From NCBI GenBank assembly GCA_033763895.1, contig JANRJQ010000007.1:62001-126000 (forward strand): 64,000 nt of DNA. The letters are read 5' to 3'. Below are positions 28,246-35,635 of this stretch, one piece after another. The notes under the pieces were generated by a model. The model was not told the origin of the DNA. It made no database searches and saw nothing but the letters and a program-made list of their open reading frames with translations. Source of the DNA: Chloroherpetonaceae bacterium (GTDB lineage Bacteria > Bacteroidota > Chlorobiia > Chlorobiales > Thermochlorobacteraceae). The number at the start of each line of letters is the position of its first letter. Positions within the stretch are counted from its first letter, which is position 1. Both the position numbers and the translations under genes were made by a program.

Positions 28246-28401
28246 TAAGGCTTTCTTTTGCAAAAAGCAAGGCTTCCAAAAATGGTTTTAAGCTTAAAAA
28301 CAAAAAATTTATAACCTAAAAACAAATTGTTTTTAGCCTTAAAACAAAATGATTTAAGGTTAAAAACAGCTTTATTCTAACCTTAAACTTAATCAAAACC
28401 G
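28246..28401. repeat. Degenerate tandem repeat with a 22-nt period (array 1)
   Basis: Successive units start at 28292, 28314, 28336, 28358 and 28380, exactly 22 nt apart. Each begins with a variant of RCCTTAAAAACAAA, and the second half of each is more variable. Two weaker units precede them, at about 28248 and 28270 (both starting AGGCTT). Unit 2 and the following 3 nt contain a 21-bp palindrome (28316-28336), and unit 3 contains CCTTAAA/TTTAAGG (28337-28343 with 28353-28359). The period is not a multiple of three and no long frame crosses it. A second array with the same period lies at 34931-35086. Confidence 0.7.
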
Positions 28402-28452
28402 CGTGTTTTGGTTGATTATAAAGCGCCTATAAGTTCGCGTGATTCAGCCTCT

Positions 28453-28525
28453 CTTCCAAAGGCATAGGGCAAAAAAAGCGGTCACTTGGGCTCTAAGGCA
28501 TAAAATCAGTTGAAGCTGTAGTTTT
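28453..28525 (-). pseudogene. Decayed RHS core remnant, copy E
   Basis: The segment still aligns with the other core copies at the DNA level (GGCATAGGGC, GCGGTCA, CTCTAAGGCATA, then AGTTGAAGCTGTAGTTTTT). It carries substitutions and small indels that destroy the frame. It marks the proximal end of the island, beyond the 22-nt repeat array, and implies that the RHS locus was once larger. Confidence 0.6.
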
Positions 28526-28940
28526 TCACCGAAAGCACTCACCAAACAAAACTTTTGTTTCACTCTCCAATCTTAACTCTTCACTCCTTTCTCTTCACGC
28601 TTAACAGTTTTGACTTGACTCAATCTCCGATTGAACTGCACGAGTCACATCCCTTTGCAGGTAACGCACCGTATCCCGAAAACTTTTTGACTTTTTTCAA
28701 TATTTGTGAGTAAACATCACTGTCAATACAATTTTTTTTTTAGATTTGTTTTAATGTTCGTTATAATCCATTTTCAGGACTTGTTTGAATCATACAATTG
28801 ATTTGTTTTCCTCGCAATCGCCGTTCCGATGTGCATTTCAGTTCATCATCGTTTTCCTGTAGCGACATCGTCACTTTTGTAAATGCACGCTAAGTTGTGC
28901 ATGATTATTTTATTCAATTTACTTTTCAAGTTCTCTACCT
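28526..28940. other. Intergenic region upstream of mreB
   Basis: About 415 nt, pyrimidine-rich on the plus strand, without an open frame of note. It must contain the mreB promoter. A TATAAT hexamer at 28762-28767 is the best -10-like candidate, but no convincing -35 partner at proper spacing is visible. Nothing else was recognised. Confidence 0.4.
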
Positions 28941-29975
28941 ATGGGTTTTTTGGACTTTCTATCTCGCGATATCGCCATTGATCTTGGAACTGCAAATACG
29001 CTTGTGTATGTCAGAGGAAAAGGCATTGTGCTTAATGAGCCTTCAATCGTCGCTTACGACCGTGCCTCTCGCCGCGTTGTGGCCTTAGGGCACGAAGCAA
29101 GGCAAATGCACGAAAAAACAAGCCGCGATGTTTATACCATTAAACCACTTGCCGATGGCGTTATTGCCGACTATGAAGCCGCCGAAGAAATGATTCGTGG
29201 GCTCGTGCGCAAGGCACTGAAAGACAATAGCTTTGGCGGCTCAATTCGCCGTATGGTGATTGGAATTCCTTCCGGGATTACTGAAGTTGAAAAGCGTGCC
29301 GTTCGCGATAGCGCCGAACACGCCGGTGCGAAAGAAGTCTATCTCGTAGCAGAACCAATGGCTGCTGCAATTGGGCTTGGGCTTGATGTTGAAGCCCCTT
29401 ATGGAAATATGGTGGTTGACATCGGCGGCGGCACCTCGGATATTGCGGTTATTTCGCTTTCAGGAATAGCGGCCGGTGAATCAATTCGTGTCGCAGGAAA
29501 TGAAATTACCAACTCGATTCTTCAACACTTTCGCAAAACCTATAACCTCGCGATTGGCGAACGAACCGCCGAGAAAATCAAAATGGAAATCGGCAGCGCG
29601 TATGAATTGGATGAGGAGTTAATTGCTACGGTAAAGGGAAGAAATTTGGTCACAAGCCTTCCCGAACAGCGCGATGTCAGTTCACCCGAAATTCGTGAAG
29701 CAATTGTTGAACCCATAAATAACATTGTAAATGCCATTCGCCGCTGTTTAGAAATGACACCTCCCGAGCTTTCAGCTGATATTCTAGATCGTGGAATTAT
29801 TCTAACAGGAGGCGGTGCTTTGATTCGTGGGCTTGATAAGCGCGTCAGTGACGAAACAAAACTTCCGGTACTTGTGGGCGAAGATTCACTGACCGCCGTC
29901 GTGCGCGGTACTGGCAAGATTCTCGAGAATCTTGATAAGTATATGAATGTTCTTGTACGAGCAAAAGGACGCTAA
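28941..29975 (+). CDS. mreB: Rod shape-determining actin homologue MreB
   Basis: Actin-like ATPase that forms membrane-associated filaments and organises the elongasome to set rod shape. 344 residues. ATPase motifs are IAIDLGTANTLVYV (phosphate 1), VVDIGGGTSDIAVISL (phosphate 2) and the adenosine motif ILTGGGALIRGLD. The N-terminus MGFLDFLSRDIAIDLGT is standard, including a short amphipathic membrane-targeting segment. mreC, mreD and the PBP2 gene do not follow, unlike the common operon. rodA is found about 15 kb away (43920). It converges on argH with only 27 nt between stops. Confidence 0.97.
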   Translation: MGFLDFLSRDIAIDLGTANTLVYVRGKGIVLNEPSIVAYDRASRRVVALGHEARQMHEKTSRDVYTIKPLADGVIADYEAAEEMIRGLVRKALKDNSFGGSIRRMVIGIPSGITEVEKRAVRDSAEHAGAKEVYLVAEPMAAAIGLGLDVEAPYGNMVVDIGGGTSDIAVISLSGIAAGESIRVAGNEITNSILQHFRKTYNLAIGERTAEKIKMEIGSAYELDEELIATVKGRNLVTSLPEQRDVSSPEIREAIVEPINNIVNAIRRCLEMTPPELSADILDRGIILTGGGALIRGLDKRVSDETKLPVLVGEDSLTAVVRGTGKILENLDKYMNVLVRAKGR

Positions 29976-30002
29976 TGTGATTTTTTATCCCCCCAATTCC
30001 TC

Positions 30003-31484
30003 TCAAACTTGCACGAGTTTCTTTTTCCAAAACTTCAATTGATACTTTACCGAATCAGGCGAAGCCGCGCCAAACGATTTACGCATTGCCACCGATTTTT
30101 TTGGATCAAGAAATTGATACAAATCCTTTTCGATTTTTGAAGAAAACCCTTTCAGGGTATTAAACTCAATATCCTTTAAACTTACTTGATTCTTAATTGC
30201 AAAACCCACAATTTTCCCCGTTACTTCATGTGCTTCACGAAACGGAACGCCCTTTTTGGCTAAGTAATCGGCAATTTCAGTCGCAGTTGAAAAATCATTT
30301 TCAATACTGCTTTCAATTCGCTCTTTGTGGAATTCGGTGCTTTTGAGCATTGCACTCATGATTTGAAGCGATTGCCGTGTGGTTTTAATTGCACTAAACA
30401 GCGCCGGCTTATCTTCTTGCATATCGCGGTTGTAGGCTAAAGGCAGACCTTTCATCAGAGTAAGAAGATTCATCAAATCACCGTAAACCCGTCCGGTTTT
30501 GCCGCGAATCAGCTCGGCCATATCGGGGTTTTTCTTTTGCGGCATAATGCTACTTCCGGTAGTAAAGGCATCTCCAATGGTGGCAAACCCGAATTCAAAA
30601 CTTGTCCAAAGGATTAATTCTTCCGAGAGCCTGCTGAGATGCATCATGACCATTGAGCAGTTTGAAACGAACTCAATCATAAAATCGCGGTCGCTTACGG
30701 AATCTAAACTGTTGAGCGTGGGTTCACGAAATCCAAGCTTTTGGGCGACCCAAAGTCTATCAATCGGAAACGAAGTTCCGGCAAGAGCGGCTGAGCCCAA
30801 AGGCAATTGATTCATTCGCTCTGCCGCGTCTGTAAATCGAGCTTTATCGCGCTCAAACATCGAGACATACGCAAGTAAATGATGAGAGAGCAAGATGGGC
30901 TGTGCACGCTGAAGATGCGTGTAACCCGGCATGAGGTCATGCTCGTGCTCGGTGGCTTTGGCAAGCAAAGTTAATTGAAGGTCGAGCAAGACTTCAATCA
31001 TTCGCTTTGCCGTTTTTTTCAGAAAGAGCCGTTCATCAAGCGCCACTTGGTCGTTGCGGCTACGAGCCGTGTGCAACTTCCCTGCCACAGGCCCGATTTT
31101 CTCCCGAAGCCGCGATTCGATGCTCATGTGAATATCCTCTTCTTTCCCCATAGTCTTGAAGTTGCCGCTATTCAACTCCACTAAAATTTCCTTGAGGCCG
31201 GTGGTGATTTTTTGAAACTCAATTTTATCAATTATTCCCTGAAGCATCAGCATCTCGACATGAGCGAGACTTCCTTCAATATCTTCTTCAAACAATACCT
31301 TATCAATGTCAAAAGACGCGGAGAAATCGAAGGCTAATTCATTCATCGATTCCTCAAATCGCCCTCCCCACGGCATTGGATTGGCAACACCCGCTTTTTG
31401 GGAATTGCTTTTGAGTTTTGTTTTTTTCTTTGATTGATCTAAGGGGCTATTGGGTTGGCTGTTCTTTTTCTTCACGGATGTCAA
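30003..31484 (-). CDS. argH: Argininosuccinate lyase
   Basis: Cleaves argininosuccinate to arginine and fumarate, the last step of arginine synthesis. 493 residues. MPWGGRFEESM begins the conserved part; TARSRNDQVALDERLF, HLQRAQPILLSHHLLAY and the fumarase/aspartase signature GSSIMPQKKNPDMAELIRG are present. A Lys/Ser/Gln-rich 36-residue extension precedes MPWGGRF. The start at 31484 includes it, while the ATG at 31376 would give the usual N-terminus. No other arginine gene is adjacent, and argH stands alone between mreB and tdk. Confidence 0.95.
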   Translation of the reverse strand: MTSVKKKNSQPNSPLDQSKKKTKLKSNSQKAGVANPMPWGGRFEESMNELAFDFSASFDIDKVLFEEDIEGSLAHVEMLMLQGIIDKIEFQKITTGLKEILVELNSGNFKTMGKEEDIHMSIESRLREKIGPVAGKLHTARSRNDQVALDERLFLKKTAKRMIEVLLDLQLTLLAKATEHEHDLMPGYTHLQRAQPILLSHHLLAYVSMFERDKARFTDAAERMNQLPLGSAALAGTSFPIDRLWVAQKLGFREPTLNSLDSVSDRDFMIEFVSNCSMVMMHLSRLSEELILWTSFEFGFATIGDAFTTGSSIMPQKKNPDMAELIRGKTGRVYGDLMNLLTLMKGLPLAYNRDMQEDKPALFSAIKTTRQSLQIMSAMLKSTEFHKERIESSIENDFSTATEIADYLAKKGVPFREAHEVTGKIVGFAIKNQVSLKDIEFNTLKGFSSKIEKDLYQFLDPKKSVAMRKSFGAASPDSVKYQLKFWKKKLVQV

Positions 31485-31581
31485 TTGCAGGTTGTTTTGA
31501 ATTGAAATGATATTTTATCCATTACTATAGCTTAAAATGGTCTTTTAAAGTTACACCTTTTCGGGATTACGGAGAGAAGAA

Positions 31582-32163
31582 ATGAAGAATAGAAAATATA
31601 AAACCATTAAAACGCTGAACGGCACCTTGGAAGTCATTGCCGGATGTATGTTTAGCGGTAAAAGCGAGGAATTGATTCGCCGGCTAAGGCGTGCGAAAAT
31701 CGCGAAGCAAAAAGTCGTATGCTTTAAGCCTGAAATGGATGATCGATATTCGAAAACAGAAATTGTTTCTCATAGCGCCAATCGGATTATTTCAAAGCCG
31801 GTTTCATCGTCGAAAGAAATCTATCAACAGTCGCGCTTAGCCGATGTGGTGGGAATCGATGAGGTACAATTTTTCGATGAAGGGGTTGTTGAAGTCTGCG
31901 ACCGGCTGGCGTATGAAGGGAAACGGGTTATCGCGGCGGGGCTTGATTTGGATTACCGTGGGAAGCCTTTTGGCCCAATGCCGAATTTGCTTGCAGTGGC
32001 AGATTATGTCACAAAATTGCAAGCGGTGTGTACCATTTCTGGTTTACCTGCCACACGCAGCCAACGGCTTAAGCAAAGCAATGAACTTGTTTTGCTTGGC
32101 CATACGAATGCTTATGAGGCGAGGCATCGCGCTTACTTTGAAGCACCTGAAGAAACTGAATAG
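31582..32163 (+). CDS. tdk: Thymidine kinase (type II) with altered zinc site
   Basis: Phosphorylates thymidine to dTMP in pyrimidine salvage. 193 residues. The P-loop GCMFSGKSEE sits at 21-30, followed by VVGIDEVQFFDEGVVEVC (Walker B and catalytic Glu) and AAGLDLDYRGKPFGPMPNLLA. A good Shine-Dalgarno (GGAGAGAAG) precedes the ATG at 31582. In type II kinases four cysteines near the C-terminus bind structural zinc (CxxC and RCRxC). Here the first pair is C150-T-I-S153 and the second is RHRAY, so only one of four ligands remains. The fold may be stabilised differently. Confidence 0.92.
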   Translation: MKNRKYKTIKTLNGTLEVIAGCMFSGKSEELIRRLRRAKIAKQKVVCFKPEMDDRYSKTEIVSHSANRIISKPVSSSKEIYQQSRLADVVGIDEVQFFDEGVVEVCDRLAYEGKRVIAAGLDLDYRGKPFGPMPNLLAVADYVTKLQAVCTISGLPATRSQRLKQSNELVLLGHTNAYEARHRAYFEAPEETE

Positions 32164-32274
32164 TCTAAATTTGTAAGTTGAACTCACTTGAAGGACAAGG
32201 GCATTTGAGATGAATTGGGGAGAAATTGGGGGAAAGTAACCCATCGCATAACCACCATCAAATCTTTACCACTA

Positions 32275-33288
32275 TTAGAGCTTAACTTCTTTTTTGGTGT
32301 GCGATGATTTATAAATTGCTTCAACAATTTGCATCCGTTCATACGCTTCTTTCAGCGTTGAACTAATGGGATAAAGCCCCATCACGGCATCCAAGAAATG
32401 GCGAAGTTCGTTTGTGTATGAACGCTTGTAAATGTCTTCAAGCGAGCCGATTTTTTCGGGCGTAACATTGACAAGGTTATCGTGTACTTTCTTGTGGAAC
32501 TTCAATGGATAAACACGCGCGAATCCGTCTCTGCCATACACATTGCAGTAAAGCAAATCTGAATCTACCTCAAAATTCCATCCGGTTTCAATGGTAATGG
32601 CTTGCCCGTTTTTTAGCCGAACCAAGACGGAGGAAAAGTCTTCAACGCTTGCAGCCGTTTCTTTTCCATCGCGTTCAAAATTAACAGCAGAGACCGAAAG
32701 GGGCTCCGGAAAATTCAAGAGCCATAAGGCAAGGTCAATGACCATAATGCCCAAATCCAAAATGACACCGCCGCCCGAAAGCTCTTTCTTGGTTTTCCAC
32801 TGCCTGTCAACCGGATTTTTCTTAAGCCAACCGGCTTTCACAAAAAAGACATCACCAATTTCTCCGCCTTGAATGAAACTCTTCAGTACCATTGCATCGG
32901 GGCGGAAACGTTGATTCATCCCTACCATCATCTTAATATCTTGCTTGCCTAAAGCGTCGATAATTTCCTTTGCTTCTTTAGCAGTTCTGGCAAGAGGCTT
33001 TTCGATTAGCGCATGCTTTTTTTCCTTTATGGCTTGAAGCGTAATGGCTTTATGCGTATTGGTTGGCGTGGCAATAATAACGGCATCAACATCGGGGCTT
33101 GCCAATACTTCTTGATAATCCTTAAAGACTTTTTTGACCTTATACTTTTCCCCAACAAGTTTCGCTCGGCCATATTCAATATCGCAGAGTGCGGTTAATT
33201 CAACATTCGGGAGTTTAGAAAGAATCGGAAGATGTGTGACTTGTGAAATCGCGCCGAGCCCGATAACACCCACTTTAATTTTATCCAT
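32275..33288 (-). CDS. Gfo/Idh/MocA-family NAD(P)-dependent oxidoreductase
   Basis: A 337-residue sugar- or cyclitol-type dehydrogenase. The N-terminal Rossmann fold starts KVGVIGLGAISQVTHLPIL. VIIATPTNTHKAITLQAI is followed by the family hallmark EKPLARTAKEAKEI. The C-terminal alpha/beta domain contains GGGVILDLGIMVIDLALWLL, where Asp-x6-Asp sits in place of the frequent D..H..D pattern. The substrate cannot be inferred. It converges on tdk, and about 80 nt separates its start from the stop of the TPR gene upstream. Confidence 0.88.
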   Translation of the reverse strand: MDKIKVGVIGLGAISQVTHLPILSKLPNVELTALCDIEYGRAKLVGEKYKVKKVFKDYQEVLASPDVDAVIIATPTNTHKAITLQAIKEKKHALIEKPLARTAKEAKEIIDALGKQDIKMMVGMNQRFRPDAMVLKSFIQGGEIGDVFFVKAGWLKKNPVDRQWKTKKELSGGGVILDLGIMVIDLALWLLNFPEPLSVSAVNFERDGKETAASVEDFSSVLVRLKNGQAITIETGWNFEVDSDLLYCNVYGRDGFARVYPLKFHKKVHDNLVNVTPEKIGSLEDIYKRSYTNELRHFLDAVMGLYPISSTLKEAYERMQIVEAIYKSSHTKKEVKL

Positions 33289-33370
33289 CAGAAAAGAAAA
33301 CTATGTGACTAAAAGCTTCAACAAGTTTACAAAATTTATAAATGCAAATCGGTGATAAAAATTAATTTCT

Positions 33371-34717
33371 CTATTGCATATTGGCGGTAAGCTCCTGAAT
33401 TTTATTCATTCGACTTTGAAGCCGTCCAATTGCCACTTGAATTTGAATCACCAATTCACGAGTTCTCCCCAATTGTTCCGGTGTATTTCGCTCATTTGCT
33501 GGTACTGTGACTCTCACATTATCGATTTGATTTAGATAATCTTCAACTTCGCGCATCAGTTTATCAGCCTGTGGGTCTTTAAGTTTATCTACTTTTTGAC
33601 GGAGGATATAGACAATGCAATAAATACTAAGCCTTGAAGACCCTTGTGTTTGAATGATACTTGGGTTACACTGACCTTCATTGATTGTCCACTGTCCCGG
33701 TAAGTTATCCGGGCCATCTGTTCTGAGAAGCGGATGGGTTTGACCGTCAAATTTACCCAAGGGTGTTGAGACGAAAAAGTTAATCGCAGTATTGCTGATT
33801 TGGGCAAGTTTTTTCGTCGTCGCAACGGCTTCTTGATATTCCGGTTTCATTGCTTCAACTACGATTTCGGGCACTTGATAAACCATCATCGAATCGCGCT
33901 GGGTGTCACGGTATCTGCGAAGTGCATCTGCTGCTTTTTGATACCCCGCGAGTCCAATATCGGCAAGGTCTTTCAGCCCTTGGTTGTTTCCGGTATTGGC
34001 AAGAAGAATTCCTCGTGCATATTTGGCTTCATCATAGTTGGGGTCGAGGTTGATGGCATTGTCAAAATCCAAAATCGCATCATTATACTTTTTATAGTAT
34101 TGCTTGATCAGTGCTCTTTGAAAATAGGCTTCCGGTGAAGGTTCAATCACTATTGATTCAGAGAGATCCATCACTGCCGGTTCGGGCTTTTGGATTTGAT
34201 AATAACAGTAACCGCGGTTGTAAAGCGCTTTGGGATGTTGTGGTCTTAATTTCAAAAACTCGGTAAAATCAGCAATGGCTAATTCATATTCTTTCAGAAC
34301 GATTCGGTTTAGACCGCGTTCATACAAGTAGTTTGAATTATTCGGAGCCATAGCAACGGCTTGGTTCAATTCAATCTGTGCTTCGATATAACTGCCTACC
34401 ACTTTGTAACAAAGTGCTCGTTGAAAAAATGGTTCAGCACTATCGGGATATATTTTTATAACAGTGGAAAAATCATACAACGAACCTAAGGAATCAAGGA
34501 TCATTCGACGCGCTTCCCCTCGTTTCATAAGGGCTTGATAGTTTTTTGGATCTTGTTGTAAAACCGTAGTAAAATCCAAAATCGCTTGTTTATTTGCGCC
34601 CGAATTTAGCCTTACAATACCCAACTTTAACAAACTATCTGTTGGAACAGAGGTTGATTGCGCTTTTACCACAGAAAATGAAAAAACCAAAACGAAAACC
34701 CAATACGCTCTTCTCAT
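33371..34717 (-). CDS. Exported tetratricopeptide-repeat protein
   Basis: About 448 residues. The start at 34717 gives a signal peptide (MRRAYWVFVLVFSFSVVKAQ); the frame is open a little further from a TTG. Residues ~25-260 are six or seven TPR units (KQAILDFTTVLQQDPKNYQA, AIADFTEFLKLRPQHPKALY, AILDFDNAINLDPNYDEAKY), which form a protein-binding solenoid. The C-terminal 190 residues are non-repeat, with a coiled-coil-like end. It probably acts in the periplasm as a scaffold; the partner is unknown. It is followed upstream by a long AT-rich non-coding region. Confidence 0.85.
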   Translation of the reverse strand: MRRAYWVFVLVFSFSVVKAQSTSVPTDSLLKLGIVRLNSGANKQAILDFTTVLQQDPKNYQALMKRGEARRMILDSLGSLYDFSTVIKIYPDSAEPFFQRALCYKVVGSYIEAQIELNQAVAMAPNNSNYLYERGLNRIVLKEYELAIADFTEFLKLRPQHPKALYNRGYCYYQIQKPEPAVMDLSESIVIEPSPEAYFQRALIKQYYKKYNDAILDFDNAINLDPNYDEAKYARGILLANTGNNQGLKDLADIGLAGYQKAADALRRYRDTQRDSMMVYQVPEIVVEAMKPEYQEAVATTKKLAQISNTAINFFVSTPLGKFDGQTHPLLRTDGPDNLPGQWTINEGQCNPSIIQTQGSSRLSIYCIVYILRQKVDKLKDPQADKLMREVEDYLNQIDNVRVTVPANERNTPEQLGRTRELVIQIQVAIGRLQSRMNKIQELTANMQ

Positions 34718-35635
34718 AAGTTTTGTAACCAATGGTGAATTAATCGACAAATTCTCAATATTTTTTATGAAAATAGTTAATTCAAACCGAAATTAATCGA
34801 TGTTCGATAGACTTGTGGTCAATGATAATGTAAAAAGTAAGCAATAAGTTTGCTAAAATCGAATTTCAAAATTAACGAAACATTGAAGAAGGCGGGTCGA
34901 GTTTCAATCATAGGTGTGAAGAATTCCTCAAAGCTTAGAAGTTAGCGTTTCCAAGCCAACAAGTCAACTTGAGAAAGCTAGGAAGTCAACGCAAGAAAGC
35001 CAACATCTCATTTTGACTAAGCCAACAAGTTTTCATCGCCAAGCCATTAGGGGAAATCTTCTCCAAGCCTATAGAGGTCGTGGTTTCTTTCAATATTGAG
35101 GAAAACCGCTCGATTTATTCATTTCCAGTATCTAAATGCCGGAAATTGCATTAAGATAAGAAATTTAATTAAGATGGAAATCGAATCGTTGTAAAAATCT
35201 TCGATTATAATATTTAAAAGACAAAATCAAATAGAAAAAGAACATTACCCCGCTACGAGGTAACAAGTGGATAAATATGAAATCTCAAGCGAAAATAAAA
35301 AATAAATCACTTGAATTGAATTTTTTTATGCAAGTGAAATAAATTTATCGGATGAATATAACTTAATATAAAAGGTTAGAAACATATCATAATCAGGTTC
35401 AAAAAAAACTCCCATTAGGTGTCGATACATTACTGAAATAATATAGAATCAAAATTAACTACTTCAGTGAAGAGAAACTTATAGTGAAGGAAACGAATGC
35501 GTTGTGATTTTATGATTGAAATGAAATCGAATTCAAAAATTTGAATCTTCTGGTATCAAACTTTTCATTTGAAAATGAATACTAGATTTGACATTACTGC
35601 AATTCAGTTTCAAAAAAATAATAAAACATAAAAAA
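34718..35635. other. Long AT-rich intergenic region
   Basis: About 920 nt with no credible gene. The left part holds a 22-nt tandem repeat array (34931-35086). The remainder, about 35100-35635, is extremely AT-rich and shows no recognisable motif, RNA or remnant of a gene. Its base composition resembles that of the following DUF3857 gene, so both may have arrived together. Confidence 0.5.
34931..35086. repeat. Tandem repeat with exact 22-nt period, units starting AAGC (array 2)
   Basis: AAGC occurs at 34931, 34953, 34975, 34997, 35019 and 35041, six times at exactly 22-nt steps, and again at 35065 after a 24-nt unit. The first 12-16 nt of each unit follow AAGCCAACAAGTCAAC with variation; the rest of each unit is variable. 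No frame runs through it. The period of about two helical turns and the conserved/variable organisation match array 1 at 28246-28401. Confidence 0.8.

Noticed and set aside
28897-29088. Short plus-strand frame overlapping the start of mreB
   Set aside because: It is an out-of-frame shadow; the mreB N-terminus and ATPase motif occupy the same bases.
34724-34740. TGTAACCAATGG near the TPR gene, similar to the Crp/Fnr site at 54249
   Set aside because: Only one half-site matches and there is no palindrome. It lies at the very start of the upstream frame extension and is probably coincidence.
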